Positions 16,324 through 25,914 are shown, counted from the first letter of the stretch. The stretch: 64,000 bases of DNA from Accumulibacter sp. (GCA_024235695.1 JACKLX010000009.1:89210-153209); one strand, 5' to 3'. Made by a program: numbers and translations. The notes: generated by a model from the letters alone, not told the origin.

Positions 16324-16709
16324 CAGGCGGCCCGGATACGCTGTTCGGGCGTGCTACTATTCGCTGTTGGCAAAATGGTCAATGAAATCCTGGTAAGTGC
16401 CGCAAGAGCAAATAAACGCTTGGTAACGATTGCTGCATTAATATGAACGAGGCGACAAGGTCGACGCCTGCTTTGCTCCGTTGCTCCTTCGTCGCATACT
16501 CCGCGCCATTTTACGCGATGACGGCAAAGCGACCAAACGCGCGATTATCCCCGCACCTGGCGTCGCTGTCGAGATAATTTTGGTAAGCCATTATATGCAG
16601 GTGGTGGGACATCATCCGGCGGCAGGCGTTCCGGTGCGCCGGCGAAACCATTACCGGAAAAGTGGCGGCAGACGCGCTTTTCCACCAGCCAGGAAGGTCG
16701 GGCCGGCGA
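16324..16709. other. 386-bp relatively AT-rich divergent intergenic region (flavin reductase / mutY)
   Basis: It separates the leftward flavin reductase from the rightward mutY and is clearly poorer in GC than its surroundings. It holds a candidate promoter for the flavin reductase (described separately) and three copies of tggtaa, at 16391, 16421 and 16581. The first two are exactly 30 bp apart. I see no credible gene. The mutY promoter is probably here but not identified. Confidence 0.5.
16354..16382 (-). promoter_or_regulatory. Candidate promoter for the flavin reductase gene
   Basis: On the minus strand TTGACC (plus 16377-16382) is followed after 17 bp by TAGTAG (plus 16354-16359). The start codon lies about 30 bp downstream. 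The -35 is good and the -10 weak. Confidence 0.35.
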
Positions 16710-17765
16710 ATGCCTGAAGCGGTATGTCCCGGTCCGCGCGGCTTTGCCAGTTGCGTCATCGAATGGCAAAAGGCCCATGGCCGTCACCACCTGCCCTGGC
16801 AGAAAACGGCCGATCCGTACCGCATCTGGTTGTCCGAAATCATGCTCCAGCAGACGCAGGTGCAGACCGTGATGCCTTATTACGAGCGATTCCTGGCGCG
16901 CTTTCCAACGCTTGAAGCGCTCGCCGGGGCACCGATCGACAGGGTGCTGGAAGTGTGGTCCGGACTGGGCTACTACGCGCGCGCGCGCAATCTTCATCGC
17001 TGCGCGCAAGTGCTCGTCATCAACCGGGCGGGCAGGTTCTCGGCCGATCCCGAAGAGAACGCCGCCCTGCCAGGCATTGGCCGCTCGACCGCGGCGGCGA
17101 TTGCCGTCTTCGCTTTCGGTCGCCGTGCGGCGATTCTCGACGGCAACGTCAAGCGCGTGCTGGGGCGTTGCTTCGCGCTCGCCGGCGGGTCGTCCGCGGC
17201 ACGCGCCGAGCGAGAAATGTGGGCGCTCGCCGAGTCCCTGTTGCCGGACAGCGGTGTTGAAAGTTACAGCCAGGGGATGATGGACCTTGGCGCGACAGTG
17301 TGTACCCGCCACCAGCCGGCGTGTCACGCGTGTCCCCTGCGGCAGACCTGTGTCGCCTGCCGTGAGGGCCGCCAGGCCGAGTTGCCGCAGCCGCGGATGC
17401 GCGCCAGGCTGCCGCTGCGTTCGAGTCGCCTGCTGCTGCTCAGTGATGGCCGGCGCGTGCTGCTCGAACGCCGTCCACCGAGCGGCATCTGGGGCGGGCT
17501 GTTGAGCCTGCCGGAACTGGGCGATGAGTCTCCCGAAGCGCTCGCTCGACGCCACGGCTGTCGTCTGCTGGGCAGCCGGACACTGCCGCCGATGGTGCAC
17601 AGCTTCAGCCATTTCCGGTTGCGCATCGAGGTCGTGCACGGCGCTGTCGATGACATCGGCCATGGGGTCGGCGAGGCGATCGTGGAATGGCTGCCGGTTG
17701 AGCAGCTTGCCGCGGCGGCCCTACCGGCGCCAATCCGGAAGCTGCTGCTCGCCGCGATGGCCTGA
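16710..17765 (+). CDS. mutY: Adenine DNA glycosylase
   Basis: 351 residues from the ATG at 16710. It removes adenine mispaired with 8-oxoguanine. The catalytic Glu43 sits in SEIMLQQTQ, the helix-hairpin-helix is LPGIGRSTAAAIAVFAFG (120-137), and catalytic Asp144 follows in AILDGNV. Four cysteines in C-x6-C-x2-C-x5-C spacing (Cys198, 205, 208, 214) bind the [4Fe-4S] cluster. The C-terminal third (about 230-350) is the NUDIX-like domain that reads the 8-oxoguanine (LLERRPPSGIWGGLLSLPE, HSFSHFRL). An upstream GTG (16662) would add 16 residues; the ATG gives the family-like N-terminus, with AGGAAGG about 12 nt before it. Confidence 0.95.
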   Translation: MPEAVCPGPRGFASCVIEWQKAHGRHHLPWQKTADPYRIWLSEIMLQQTQVQTVMPYYERFLARFPTLEALAGAPIDRVLEVWSGLGYYARARNLHRCAQVLVINRAGRFSADPEENAALPGIGRSTAAAIAVFAFGRRAAILDGNVKRVLGRCFALAGGSSAARAEREMWALAESLLPDSGVESYSQGMMDLGATVCTRHQPACHACPLRQTCVACREGRQAELPQPRMRARLPLRSSRLLLLSDGRRVLLERRPPSGIWGGLLSLPELGDESPEALARRHGCRLLGSRTLPPMVHSFSHFRLRIEVVHGAVDDIGHGVGEAIVEWLPVEQLAAAALPAPIRKLLLAAMA

Positions 17766-17802
17766 ACGGGCGGCGTTCGGCCACTTGTCGCCCGCGGCTC
17801 GC

Positions 17803-20800
17803 TCAGGGGGCGCGGACTTCGAGAAAGCGCGCGAAATCCTCGCTCGGCAGCGGGCGACTGAACAGGAAGCCCTGGTATCCGTCGCAACCGTGGCTGTCGA
17901 GAAAGCGGCATTGCGCCTCGTTCTCGACGCCTTCGGCGAGGACCCTGAGGCCGAGGCTGCGGCCCATGGTGACGATCGTCTGGGCAATCACCGCGTCGCT
18001 GCGGTTGTCGGGCAGTCGACTGACAAAGGCGCGGTCGATCTTGAGCTGGTCGAGTGGCAGGCGGGTCAGGTAGGAGAGCGAGGAGTAGCCGGTCCCGAAA
18101 TCGTCCATGGCGAAGCTGACGCCAAGCTGCTTGATGGCGTTCATCTTGGTGATCGTGTCGGCAACGTTGTCGAGCACCAGGCTCTCGGTCAGCTCGAGTT
18201 TCAACAGCGTCGGCCTGGCAGCGCTACGCGCCAACGCTTGCGCAACCTGTTGCGCGAAATCGGTCTGCCGGAACTGACGGGCGCTGACATTGATTGCCAG
18301 CTGCAGTTCGCGCGTGCGCGCCGCGAGCGACCACGCTGCCAGCTGTGCGCAAGCGGTCTCCAGCACCCACTGGCCGATCGGCACGATCAGCCCGGTATCC
18401 TCGGCCAGCGGGATGAAGCGCGGCGGCGGTACCAGACCGTGCTCGGGGTGTTGCCAGCGGAGCAGCGCTTCGGCACCGAAGACGCGGCGCATGGCGTCGA
18501 CCTGTGGCTGGTAGTGGAGGGCGAACTGCCCCTGTTGCAGGGCCAGATGCATGTCTTCCTCGAGTTGTCGCCGGTCGCTGGCCAGTTCGTTCATGCTCGC
18601 GGCAAAGAACTGCAGGTTGTTGCGTCCCGCCGACTTGGCGTGGTACATCGCGGCGTCGGCGTTACGCATCAGCACTTCGACGGTCTCCCCGTCCGTCGGG
18701 AATACGGCAATGCCGATGCTCGATGTGGTGTGCAGGCTGTGGCCATCGAAGTGAAAGGCCGGCGACAGCGCCGCGAGGATCTTGCCGGCGACGCGCTCGG
18801 CGGCGGCCGCGTCGGCGCCGGCCAGCACGACGACGAATTCGTCGCCGCCCAGGCGGGCGACGATGTCGCTCTGCCGTACGCTGGCGCGCAGCCGTTGCGA
18901 TACCTCGAGCAACAAGGCGTCGCCGACGTGGTGGCCGAGGGTGTCGTTGATGTTCTTGAAACGGTCCAGGTCCAGGAACATCACCGCCAGCGGCGCGCGT
19001 TGGCGGTCGCGCCGCGCCGCCGCCAGTGCCTGTTCGAGCCGTCCCTGCAGGTGCAGTCGGTTGGGCAGGTCGGTCAGGGTGTCGAAATGGGCGAGATGGC
19101 TGATCTTCTCTTCGGCCGCCTTGCGCTCGGAGATGTCGACGAAGCTGCCGATGTAATACTCGATGTCGCCATCGGTGCCACGAATGGTCGAGATCGCCAG
19201 CCATTTCGGGTAACAGCTGCCGTCCTTGCGGCGGTCCCAGATTTCGCCCTGCCAGTGGCCGGTGGTGTTGATTGCCTGCCACATTTCGCGATAATCGTCG
19301 GCCGCCGAGCGGTCCGACGACAGCAGGCCGGGATCCATGCCGCGCACTTCATCGGCGCTGTAGCCGGTGAGGCGACAGAAGGACTGGTTGACCTCGAGGA
19401 TGCGGTTGTCGCGATCGCTGACCATGATCGCCTCGGCACTGTGCTCGAAAACGCCGGCCAGCAGGCGCAGGCGCGTTTCGGCGACGAGACGTTCGCTGAT
19501 GTCACGCCACAGGGTGTGCAGGATCACCTCGCCACGCAGGGTGATCGGCGTCAGGGTGACTTCGACCGGGACCGTCGTACCGTTCGCGCGCCGGTGTAGC
19601 CACTCGAAACGGTGGTAGCCAAAGCGGCTCGCGGCGGCGATCATCGCCGCTGCCTTGGTCTCGGAAGGCTGACCGTCGGGCTGGCAGGCCGGCGAGATAT
19701 CGGCCGGGCTGTGGCCGAGGAACTCTGCCTTGGAGTGGTAGCCAAGCAAATTCAGGGTGGCCGTATTGCAGTCGACGAAGCGCCCGTCCTTGAGCAGCAG
19801 CAAGGGATCCTTGGCGTCTTCGAAAAGCCGGCGAAAGGCTTCTTCGCTTTCGTGCAATTGCCGGTCACCGCGCAGGCGATCGGTAACATCTTCCTTGACC
19901 GCCAGGTAGTGCGTCACCTCGCCGCGATCGCCCAGGACCGGCGAAATAGTAACCTGTTCCCAGAACAGCTCGCCATTCTTGCGCCGGTTGTGGAGCAGGC
20001 CACTCCATACCTTGCCGGCGAGCAGCTGGCGCCACAGGCTGCGGTAGGTTTCGTCAGGCGTCTCGCCGGACTTGAGGAAGCGCGGATTGCGGCCAAGCGC
20101 TTCGTGCCGTGAATAGCCGGTGGCCCGCGTGAAACTCGGGTTGACGTATTCGATCTCGCCGGCGGGGTTGGTGATGACGATCGCCACCGGGCTCTGTTCG
20201 ACCGCCTGCAGCAGCTTCTGCGACTCCTCTTCGGCGCGCCGTCGCTCCGAGATGTCGGCGAAGACCCAGATGCTGCCGTCGTGTGGTCGCCGGGGGTCGA
20301 TGGCGCGGCCGGTCAGAGCTCCCCAGAAGAGACTGCCGTCCTTGCGCTTGAGCATCATTTCGGTGGTGAACGCGCTGCCCGAAGCGACGGTCGCGTAGGC
20401 TCTGGCACCAATGTCCTCGAAGATCTCGCGCGATGCGTAAAAGCGTTCCGACGACTCGCCGACCAGCTCGCCTGGCTGGTAGCCGAAGATCTCCTCGAGG
20501 CGCCGGTTGCACGACACGACGCGTCGTTTCCTGAGGTGCACGATGCCGACCATGGCGTTGGCCAGCAAGGTCTGCATTTCGGCGAGAAGTTGACGGTTGC
20601 GCGCCTCCATCTCCTGGCGCTCGCTGAGGTCGGCCAGGACGTTGGCGATGACCGCGGGCTCGCCGGCGACCTGGCGGACGACGAACAGCGCGTGGATGGC
20701 CGGAATGCGGCGCCCGTCGAGTGCCGTCAGTTCGAGTTCGCCGGTCCAGTGACCTCGCTCGACAACCGCGGGAAGGGCCTCTTCCTGCAATCGGCGGAGG

Positions 20801-22032
20801 TTTTCACCGGCGTAGAACCTGGCGAAGGAGTAGTCGCTGCTTGCCGCGTCGGGCGGCAGTTGCAACATCCTTCGGGCGGCCTGGTTGGCATAGATGATCG
20901 TGCCGTCGGCATGGGCCATGCCGATTCCCTGACCGGCGTTGTCCACCAGGCGCTGGAATATCTCCAGGCGCTCGCCGTTGGCACGCAGCTGTTGCTCGCT
21001 GGCGACCAGGTCGGCGACGACCTGCGCCTCGCGCCGGTCGCTGCTGCGCAGGCGAAACAGCAGGGCCGCCAGCAGGGCGAGCAGCAGCAGAGCCGAAGCG
21101 CCGACCACGACGACGCGTTTCCGCCAGCCGGCCAGCACGTCGTCTTCGCTGAGGCCGATGACGAAATAGAAGGGGTAGCGCTCGAGCCGGTGAAGGCTGT
21201 AGATGCGGCTTCTGCCGTCGGTCTGGGCGGTGAAGCGCAGGGTCGCCGTTCGCTCGCCGGCGTCGAGCAGCGGGCGCAGTGGGTGCTCCGTCCTGAGCGC
21301 CTGGTTGACCTGCCCGGCGATGTGCGGCCAGCGTACGACCAGCCGCTGATCGTCGCTGCGGCGCAGGACGATCGAGCCGTCGTTGCCGAGGTCGATCGAC
21401 CGGAAGATCTGCTGATAGCGCTCGAGGTCGAGGACCGCCGTGACGATGCCAAGAAAGGCGCCGCCGGCATCGCGCAGCGCACGGGCGACGATCAGGCTCG
21501 GACGGCCGCTGGCGCGCGAGATCAAGACCTCGGAGAAGACCGGCCCGGCAGCGGTGCTGTCGCGAAGCATGCGGAAATAGTCGCGGTCGGCGACGTTGAT
21601 TTGCGGCGTGTTGGCCGGGTCCGAGCTGTACAGCAGTTCACCGCGGGCGTCGAAGACGCGCAGGGCGGCGAGTTCGTCGAAACGGAACAGCTGCGCGTCG
21701 AGCTCAGCGTTCAGTTCGCCGCCGTAGTGTGCGACCGCTGGCGGTTTCAGGGCCGCTGCCGGGAGGCGTCGTGCCAGCTCCTGGAGGACCGCGTCGCTGC
21801 GCCGTAGCGTCGCGTCGAGGCGTGTTTCGAAGATCGCGGCATAATTGCGGGTGGTCGTTTCGGCGGCACGGACCTGCTCCCGGTAACTCAACCAAAGCTG
21901 GTAAGCCAGGAGAAGCAGGACCAACAGCACGACCACGCCGATGGCGAGCCGTAGCGCGCGGCGTTGCCGGCCGACGGCGGTGAGCGAATTCACGGCGGCC
22001 ATTGGGCAATACTGCAAGACTTGGCCGGCCAA
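17803..22032 (-). CDS. Membrane sensor with extracytoplasmic dCache-like domain, five PAS domains, GGDEF and EAL
   Basis: 1409 residues. Two membrane helices (about 27-48 and 315-337) flank a periplasmic PDC/dCache-like sensor with the DRDYFRMLRD motif. Five PAS domains follow (roughly 360-490, 495-615, 625-750, 755-880, 885-1010), several with PAC ends such as DISER. The diguanylate cyclase domain has an intact GGDEF preceded five residues earlier by an RQSD inhibitory site. The phosphodiesterase domain has an intact EALLRW, INVSARQF, LELTES, DDFGTGYSSL and AEGVEN. Both domains therefore look catalytically competent, and the protein could make or break cyclic di-GMP. The ligand is unknown. 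A second start (22002) is possible. It ends close to and convergent with mutY. Confidence 0.93.
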   Translation of the reverse strand: MAGQVLQYCPMAAVNSLTAVGRQRRALRLAIGVVVLLVLLLLAYQLWLSYREQVRAAETTTRNYAAIFETRLDATLRRSDAVLQELARRLPAAALKPPAVAHYGGELNAELDAQLFRFDELAALRVFDARGELLYSSDPANTPQINVADRDYFRMLRDSTAAGPVFSEVLISRASGRPSLIVARALRDAGGAFLGIVTAVLDLERYQQIFRSIDLGNDGSIVLRRSDDQRLVVRWPHIAGQVNQALRTEHPLRPLLDAGERTATLRFTAQTDGRSRIYSLHRLERYPFYFVIGLSEDDVLAGWRKRVVVVGASALLLLALLAALLFRLRSSDRREAQVVADLVASEQQLRANGERLEIFQRLVDNAGQGIGMAHADGTIIYANQAARRMLQLPPDAASSDYSFARFYAGENLRRLQEEALPAVVERGHWTGELELTALDGRRIPAIHALFVVRQVAGEPAVIANVLADLSERQEMEARNRQLLAEMQTLLANAMVGIVHLRKRRVVSCNRRLEEIFGYQPGELVGESSERFYASREIFEDIGARAYATVASGSAFTTEMMLKRKDGSLFWGALTGRAIDPRRPHDGSIWVFADISERRRAEEESQKLLQAVEQSPVAIVITNPAGEIEYVNPSFTRATGYSRHEALGRNPRFLKSGETPDETYRSLWRQLLAGKVWSGLLHNRRKNGELFWEQVTISPVLGDRGEVTHYLAVKEDVTDRLRGDRQLHESEEAFRRLFEDAKDPLLLLKDGRFVDCNTATLNLLGYHSKAEFLGHSPADISPACQPDGQPSETKAAAMIAAASRFGYHRFEWLHRRANGTTVPVEVTLTPITLRGEVILHTLWRDISERLVAETRLRLLAGVFEHSAEAIMVSDRDNRILEVNQSFCRLTGYSADEVRGMDPGLLSSDRSAADDYREMWQAINTTGHWQGEIWDRRKDGSCYPKWLAISTIRGTDGDIEYYIGSFVDISERKAAEEKISHLAHFDTLTDLPNRLHLQGRLEQALAAARRDRQRAPLAVMFLDLDRFKNINDTLGHHVGDALLLEVSQRLRASVRQSDIVARLGGDEFVVVLAGADAAAAERVAGKILAALSPAFHFDGHSLHTTSSIGIAVFPTDGETVEVLMRNADAAMYHAKSAGRNNLQFFAASMNELASDRRQLEEDMHLALQQGQFALHYQPQVDAMRRVFGAEALLRWQHPEHGLVPPPRFIPLAEDTGLIVPIGQWVLETACAQLAAWSLAARTRELQLAINVSARQFRQTDFAQQVAQALARSAARPTLLKLELTESLVLDNVADTITKMNAIKQLGVSFAMDDFGTGYSSLSYLTRLPLDQLKIDRAFVSRLPDNRSDAVIAQTIVTMGRSLGLRVLAEGVENEAQCRFLDSHGCDGYQGFLFSRPLPSEDFARFLEVRAP

Positions 22033-22099
22033 GGCAAGGAAATGGCCGCTTCCCGATCCGGACGGCTGGCGTCAGGTCGGTCGCGCCCACTCCGGCGGT

Positions 22100-23326
22100 T
22101 CAGTGGTGGCTGGCGTCGGCCGGCGGCGCATCGATGCTACCGATCGCCCAGCGCCCGAAGGCGACGCCACAGGCCAGCGTGACGAAGCCAGCGGTCCAAC
22201 CGTCGTGGCTGGCGCGACCGAAGGCATCGAGCGCCACGCCAAATGCGACTGGCCCGAAAAAGCCGCCGGCGAAGCCGACCGACGAGTACAGCGCGAGGGC
22301 CGTGCCGCGCTTGTCGGGAGCGGTTTCGGTGAGCAGGCCGGCGGTCAGCGCCGCCGAATCGAGATTCATGCTGAACGCGTAAAGCAGGACCAGCGCGACC
22401 AGCAGCCCGTTCGACTGGCTGCCGGAAAAGCCGACGACGAGCGCCAGCAGACACGACAGGGGCATCACACTCCGCAGCCAGCGGCCGCGTCCCCAGCGCT
22501 GCGCGCCTTCGTTGCCAAGGATGCTGGCGGGCACGGCCAGAAAAGTGGCCAGGGCGGCAATCAGCCCGGGCATGCTGGTCCAGCGGTCCGCTGCGCTGGC
22601 ATGGGTCCACGTCAGGTAGGCAACCAGCCAGCCGCGGAAACCGAACAGCTCCCAGTTGTGACCGAAGTAGCCGCCACAGAAAGCCAGGACACGCCGGTCG
22701 CGCAGGACGCTGTGCCAGCGGCTGCCGGCGAATGCGGAGCGCGTCGGCGGCTCTTCCGGGGCGACGGCGCACCAGACCAGCACCACCGCCAGGGCCGAAC
22801 ACGTCGCCGCGACCGCGAACAGGTCGGCCCACGGCAGCCGGTCGCGCAGCAGTTCGATCCAGAGGTAGGACAAGCCCGCGCCGACTCCGAAGGTGGCGGT
22901 GTAGAAGGCAGTGCCGCGTGCTTGTGCGGCGACCGGCAGGCGATCGGTCAGCGCCTTCAGCCCCGGCATGTAGGTGCCGGCCAGCGCGAGGCCGGCCAGC
23001 CACCACCAGCCGAGCGCGGCGGCGAAACTGTCGGCGAAGTTGGCGAAACCGCTCAGCGCGATGCTGCTCAAGGCGGCGCAGGCGAGGTAGATGCGGCGCG
23101 CGTCGATGCGGTCGGTCAAGCCGACCAGCAGGGGTACCGCGACGATGTAGCCGAGAAAGAAGATGCCCCCAAGCCAACCGCCTTCGGTGGCCGACAGGGT
23201 CCATTGCTCGGAAAGCTGCGGCAGCAACGACGGGACCAGTGCGAAGCCGCTCATCGAAGCGGTCTCGGCGGCGCAGAAGATGGCTGCCAGGCCGACTGGC
23301 GAGCGTGCTGCGCCGTGTCGCTTCAC
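22100..23326 (-). CDS. MFS transporter
   Basis: 408 residues with about twelve hydrophobic helices and the major-facilitator layout; the loop between helices 2 and 3 reads LTDRIDARRIYL, a variant of the family's G-x-x-x-D-R-x-G-R-R signature. Substrate cannot be told from sequence. Its ATG overlaps the stop of the LON-domain gene by 4 bp, so it is the last gene of a tightly packed leftward set with the Gx transporter, ubiX and the LON-domain gene. Confidence 0.85.
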   Translation of the reverse strand: MKRHGAARSPVGLAAIFCAAETASMSGFALVPSLLPQLSEQWTLSATEGGWLGGIFFLGYIVAVPLLVGLTDRIDARRIYLACAALSSIALSGFANFADSFAAALGWWWLAGLALAGTYMPGLKALTDRLPVAAQARGTAFYTATFGVGAGLSYLWIELLRDRLPWADLFAVAATCSALAVVLVWCAVAPEEPPTRSAFAGSRWHSVLRDRRVLAFCGGYFGHNWELFGFRGWLVAYLTWTHASAADRWTSMPGLIAALATFLAVPASILGNEGAQRWGRGRWLRSVMPLSCLLALVVGFSGSQSNGLLVALVLLYAFSMNLDSAALTAGLLTETAPDKRGTALALYSSVGFAGGFFGPVAFGVALDAFGRASHDGWTAGFVTLACGVAFGRWAIGSIDAPPADASHH

Positions 23327-23967
23327 TCGCCGCCGATCAGTCGCTGCAGCGATACCTGCGCCGCGAGTGCGTCCAGGCGTGCTGCCGGATCGCCGAGTTC
23401 AAGCAGCGCTTGCCTGGCGAGGGGGGCCAGCGGCAGGAGTTCGGCCAGGCGATAGCCAACCCAGGCGGCGTCGTCGAAGGCGTGCGGTGGCGGTAGCTGC
23501 CCGGGAGCAAGTTCGGCAGCGATCGCCTGCAGGAGTGTGTGCAACGCGGCATGCCGCGTTGGCAGCCGTTCCGCGGGTTCGGCAAGCTGCGTTACTCGTG
23601 CGCGCAACAAGCCGCCGGCAAGCCGTGTCGTCGCCACAATCCGGAAGCGGCGGCCGCCGCGGACGGTGAGCTGCATGATCCCGAGTTGCGGCACGTCGAC
23701 CTCGACAATATGCGCCAGGGTGCCGACCTGCCACGGTTCTGCCGCTGCGCCGACTTCCTGGCCGCTGGCGATCAGGCAGACGCCGAAGGGCATTTCGTTC
23801 CTGATGCAATCGGCGGTCATGTCGAGGTAGCGCTGCTCGAAAACCTTGAGCGGCAGCACGCCGCCGGGGAACAGTACGACGCCGAGCGGGAACAGCGCGA
23901 TTTCGAGCGCCTGTCGGTCGGCCGCGGCTGGCGTCGCTTGCTGTCCGCTGTCGTCGGCGGCCGTCAC
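23323..23967 (-). CDS. LON peptidase substrate-binding-domain protein (no protease domain)
   Basis: 214 residues from a GTG at 23967 whose GTGA overlaps the ubiX stop. The core (about 18-205) matches the LON N-terminal domain: IALFPLGVVLFPGGVLPLKVFEQRYLDM, then CIRNEMPFGVCLI and VGTLAHIVEV. No ATPase or Ser-Lys protease domain is present; such stand-alone LON-N proteins of about 200 residues are common in proteobacteria, with unclear function. Its own end overlaps the MFS start by 4 bp. Confidence 0.85.
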   Translation of the reverse strand: MTAADDSGQQATPAAADRQALEIALFPLGVVLFPGGVLPLKVFEQRYLDMTADCIRNEMPFGVCLIASGQEVGAAAEPWQVGTLAHIVEVDVPQLGIMQLTVRGGRRFRIVATTRLAGGLLRARVTQLAEPAERLPTRHAALHTLLQAIAAELAPGQLPPPHAFDDAAWVGYRLAELLPLAPLARQALLELGDPAARLDALAAQVSLQRLIGGE

Positions 23968-24581
23968 TGGCTGTCCCCGGCGTCTCCCCAGCGCGGCAGC
24001 AGGGCATGCGGAACGCGCAGTTGATCGAGGATCCGCGCGACGACAAAGTCGACCATGTCCTCGACGCGCCGGGGATGGTGGTAGAAGCCCGGGTTGGGTG
24101 GCAGGATCACCGCGCCGGCCCGCGACAGGCGCAACATGTTCTCGAGATGGATCGCCGACAGCGGTGTCTCGCGCGGCACCAGGACCAGCTTGCGGCCTTC
24201 CTTGAGGGTGACGTCGGCGGCGCGCTCGATCAACTTGCTCGCCAGCCCCTGGGCAATCGCCGCCAGCGTGCCCATCGAGCAGGGGCAGACGACCATCGCG
24301 TCGGGTGGGTTGGAGCCGCTGGCGACCGGCGCAAACCATTCCTCCCGGCCGTAGACCTCGAGCCTTCCCGGCAAGGCCCGGAAACGTTCCTGCAAGGCGG
24401 CGCGTGCGTCGTCGGCGCGCGCCGGCAATTCGAGCCCCATCTCCTGCCGGGCGACGATCTGCGCCACCTGCGAATAGAGCAGCTGAACGCGGCAACCGGC
24501 GGTCAGCAGGCACTCCAGCAGGCGCACGCCGTAGGGCATGCCGGAGGCGCCGGTGAAGGCCAGGCAGATGGTTTCAGGCAT
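23964..24581 (-). CDS. ubiX: Flavin prenyltransferase UbiX
   Basis: 205 residues from the ATG at 24581, which starts with the family's ICLAFTGASGMPYGVRLLE. It joins dimethylallyl (mono)phosphate to FMN to make prenyl-FMN, the cofactor of UbiD-type decarboxylases in ubiquinone synthesis. Further motifs are CPCSMGTLAAIAQGLASKLIERAADV, LVLVPRETPLSAIHLENM, and ILPPNPGFYHHP with the conserved late MVDFVVARILD. No ubiD is in the window. It overlaps the Gx transporter gene upstream by 8 bp and the LON-domain gene by 4 bp. Confidence 0.93.
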   Translation of the reverse strand: MPETICLAFTGASGMPYGVRLLECLLTAGCRVQLLYSQVAQIVARQEMGLELPARADDARAALQERFRALPGRLEVYGREEWFAPVASGSNPPDAMVVCPCSMGTLAAIAQGLASKLIERAADVTLKEGRKLVLVPRETPLSAIHLENMLRLSRAGAVILPPNPGFYHHPRRVEDMVDFVVARILDQLRVPHALLPRWGDAGDSQ

Positions 24582-25122
24582 TTTGGACCTCGCTTTGGTT
24601 GACCGCCAGTTCATCGAGCAGGCGCGCCGCGAGCAGGCCGTTGATGACCCCGAAAGTGAGCGCCGCGACGGCAAAGAATGGCACCAGCAGGTACAGGCCA
24701 TCGTGCGGGATCAGCCACCATCGGGCCAGCAGCAGTTGTCCGCCGATGTGCGCGAAGGCGGCCAGGATGCTCCAGCTGACCGGTCCGAACCAGCGGCTCG
24801 GCAGGCGAATGGCCAGGGCCAGGGTCAGCAGGCTGAACAGGGCGCCGGTGAGGCTCATGAAGAACCCCGGTGAGAGGAAGTAACCGAGCAGCAGGCCGCC
24901 GGCAAAGACCCGCAAGCCGCTTACCCAGGCGGCGGCCAGCCAGCCGTAGCGCGCCAGGACGATCAGCGTGACGATGTTGGCCAGCCCGGGCTTGATGCCG
25001 GGCAAGGGCAGCGGGATCGCCGCGTCGATCAGCGACAGGCCGATCGCCGCCGCGGCAAGCTGCGCGATGCGGTGGTCTTCCGGCGTGGCGATCAGCCGTA
25101 TCAGGCGCTTCGTCTCGCGCAT
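24574..25122 (-). CDS. Gx transporter family membrane protein (HepI-like)
   Basis: 182 residues with about five hydrophobic helices. It matches the small family named Gx transporter, sometimes labelled heptaprenyl diphosphate synthase component I: IPLPLPGIKPGLANIVTLIVL near residues 36-56 and GLRVFAGGLLLGYFLSPGFFMSLTGALFSL further on. The biochemical role is not established; it resembles small-molecule ECF-type membrane subunits. First gene of a four-gene overlapping set with ubiX. Confidence 0.8.
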   Translation of the reverse strand: MRETKRLIRLIATPEDHRIAQLAAAAIGLSLIDAAIPLPLPGIKPGLANIVTLIVLARYGWLAAAWVSGLRVFAGGLLLGYFLSPGFFMSLTGALFSLLTLALAIRLPSRWFGPVSWSILAAFAHIGGQLLLARWWLIPHDGLYLLVPFFAVAALTFGVINGLLAARLLDELAVNQSEVQNA

Positions 25123-25207
25123 CGGGACTTCTCGCAGATCGCCATTGCCGGCCGCAGGGCGGGTTTCGCCTGACCGGGTCGCCGGCCGGTGACGGCGATG
25201 GTCGGCT

Positions 25208-25891
25208 TCAGACCAGTCGCACCGTCAATTCGCCGACGCCGTCGATGCCCGCTTCCAGCAGGTCGCCGCGCTGCACTTTCGACACGCCGGCCGGCGTGCC
25301 GGTGAAGATCAGGTCGCCCGGTGCGAGTGCGACGTAGGTCGACAGCTTGGCGATTACCTCGGCGACCTTCCACGACATCTGCTGCAGATCGCCGTTTTGC
25401 CGCAGCTGGCCATTGACCTTCAGCCAGATCGCGCCGCTTGCCGGATGGCCGACCGCCGGCAGCGGCTGGATCGCGCCGATTGGCGCGCTCTGATCGAAGC
25501 CCTTGGCCATGTCCCAGGGGTGGCCCTTGTCCTTCGCTGCCAGTTGCAGGTCGCGCCGGGTCAGGTCGAGACCGACGGCGTAGCCATAGACCAACGCGAG
25601 CGCTTGCGACGGTTCGATATCGGCGCCGCCAGCAGCCAGGGCGACGACCAGTTCGACCTCGTGCTGCAGATTGTCGGTGGCTGGCGGAAAGCGGACCTCG
25701 CTGCCGCCAGCCACCAGCGCATCGGCCGGCTTGCTGAAGAAGAAAGGTGGTTCGCGGCGGTCCGCACCCATTTCCGCGGCGTGGTCGGCGTAATTGCGAC
25801 CAACGCAGTAGACCCGGCGCACCGGGAAGCGGGCGTCGCTGCCGGCGACCGGAACGCTGACCTGGGGGGCGGGCGGAAAGACGTAGGACAT
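25208..25891 (-). CDS. Fumarylacetoacetate hydrolase-family protein
   Basis: 227 residues from the ATG at 25891, which has AAGGAG 5 nt upstream. The FAH fold motifs are present: [15 protein letters not shown] (28-42), [11 protein letters not shown], the metal-binding HEVELVV (Glu-x-Glu), [10 protein letters not shown] (Asp), [12 protein letters not shown] and [12 protein letters not shown]. Small members of this size are acylpyruvate hydrolases or oxaloacetate tautomerases/decarboxylases; the exact substrate is not determined. It follows the Nif3-like gene on the same strand by 23 bp. Confidence 0.88.
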   Translation of the reverse strand: MSYVFPPAPQVSVPVAGSDARFPVRRVYCVGRNYADHAAEMGADRREPPFFFSKPADALVAGGSEVRFPPATDNLQHEVELVVALAAGGADIEPSQALALVYGYAVGLDLTRRDLQLAAKDKGHPWDMAKGFDQSAPIGAIQPLPAVGHPASGAIWLKVNGQLRQNGDLQQMSWKVAEVIAKLSTYVALAPGDLIFTGTPAGVSKVQRGDLLEAGIDGVGELTVRLV

Positions 25892-25914
25892 GGGGACTCC
25901 TTGCGATGTTTGTG

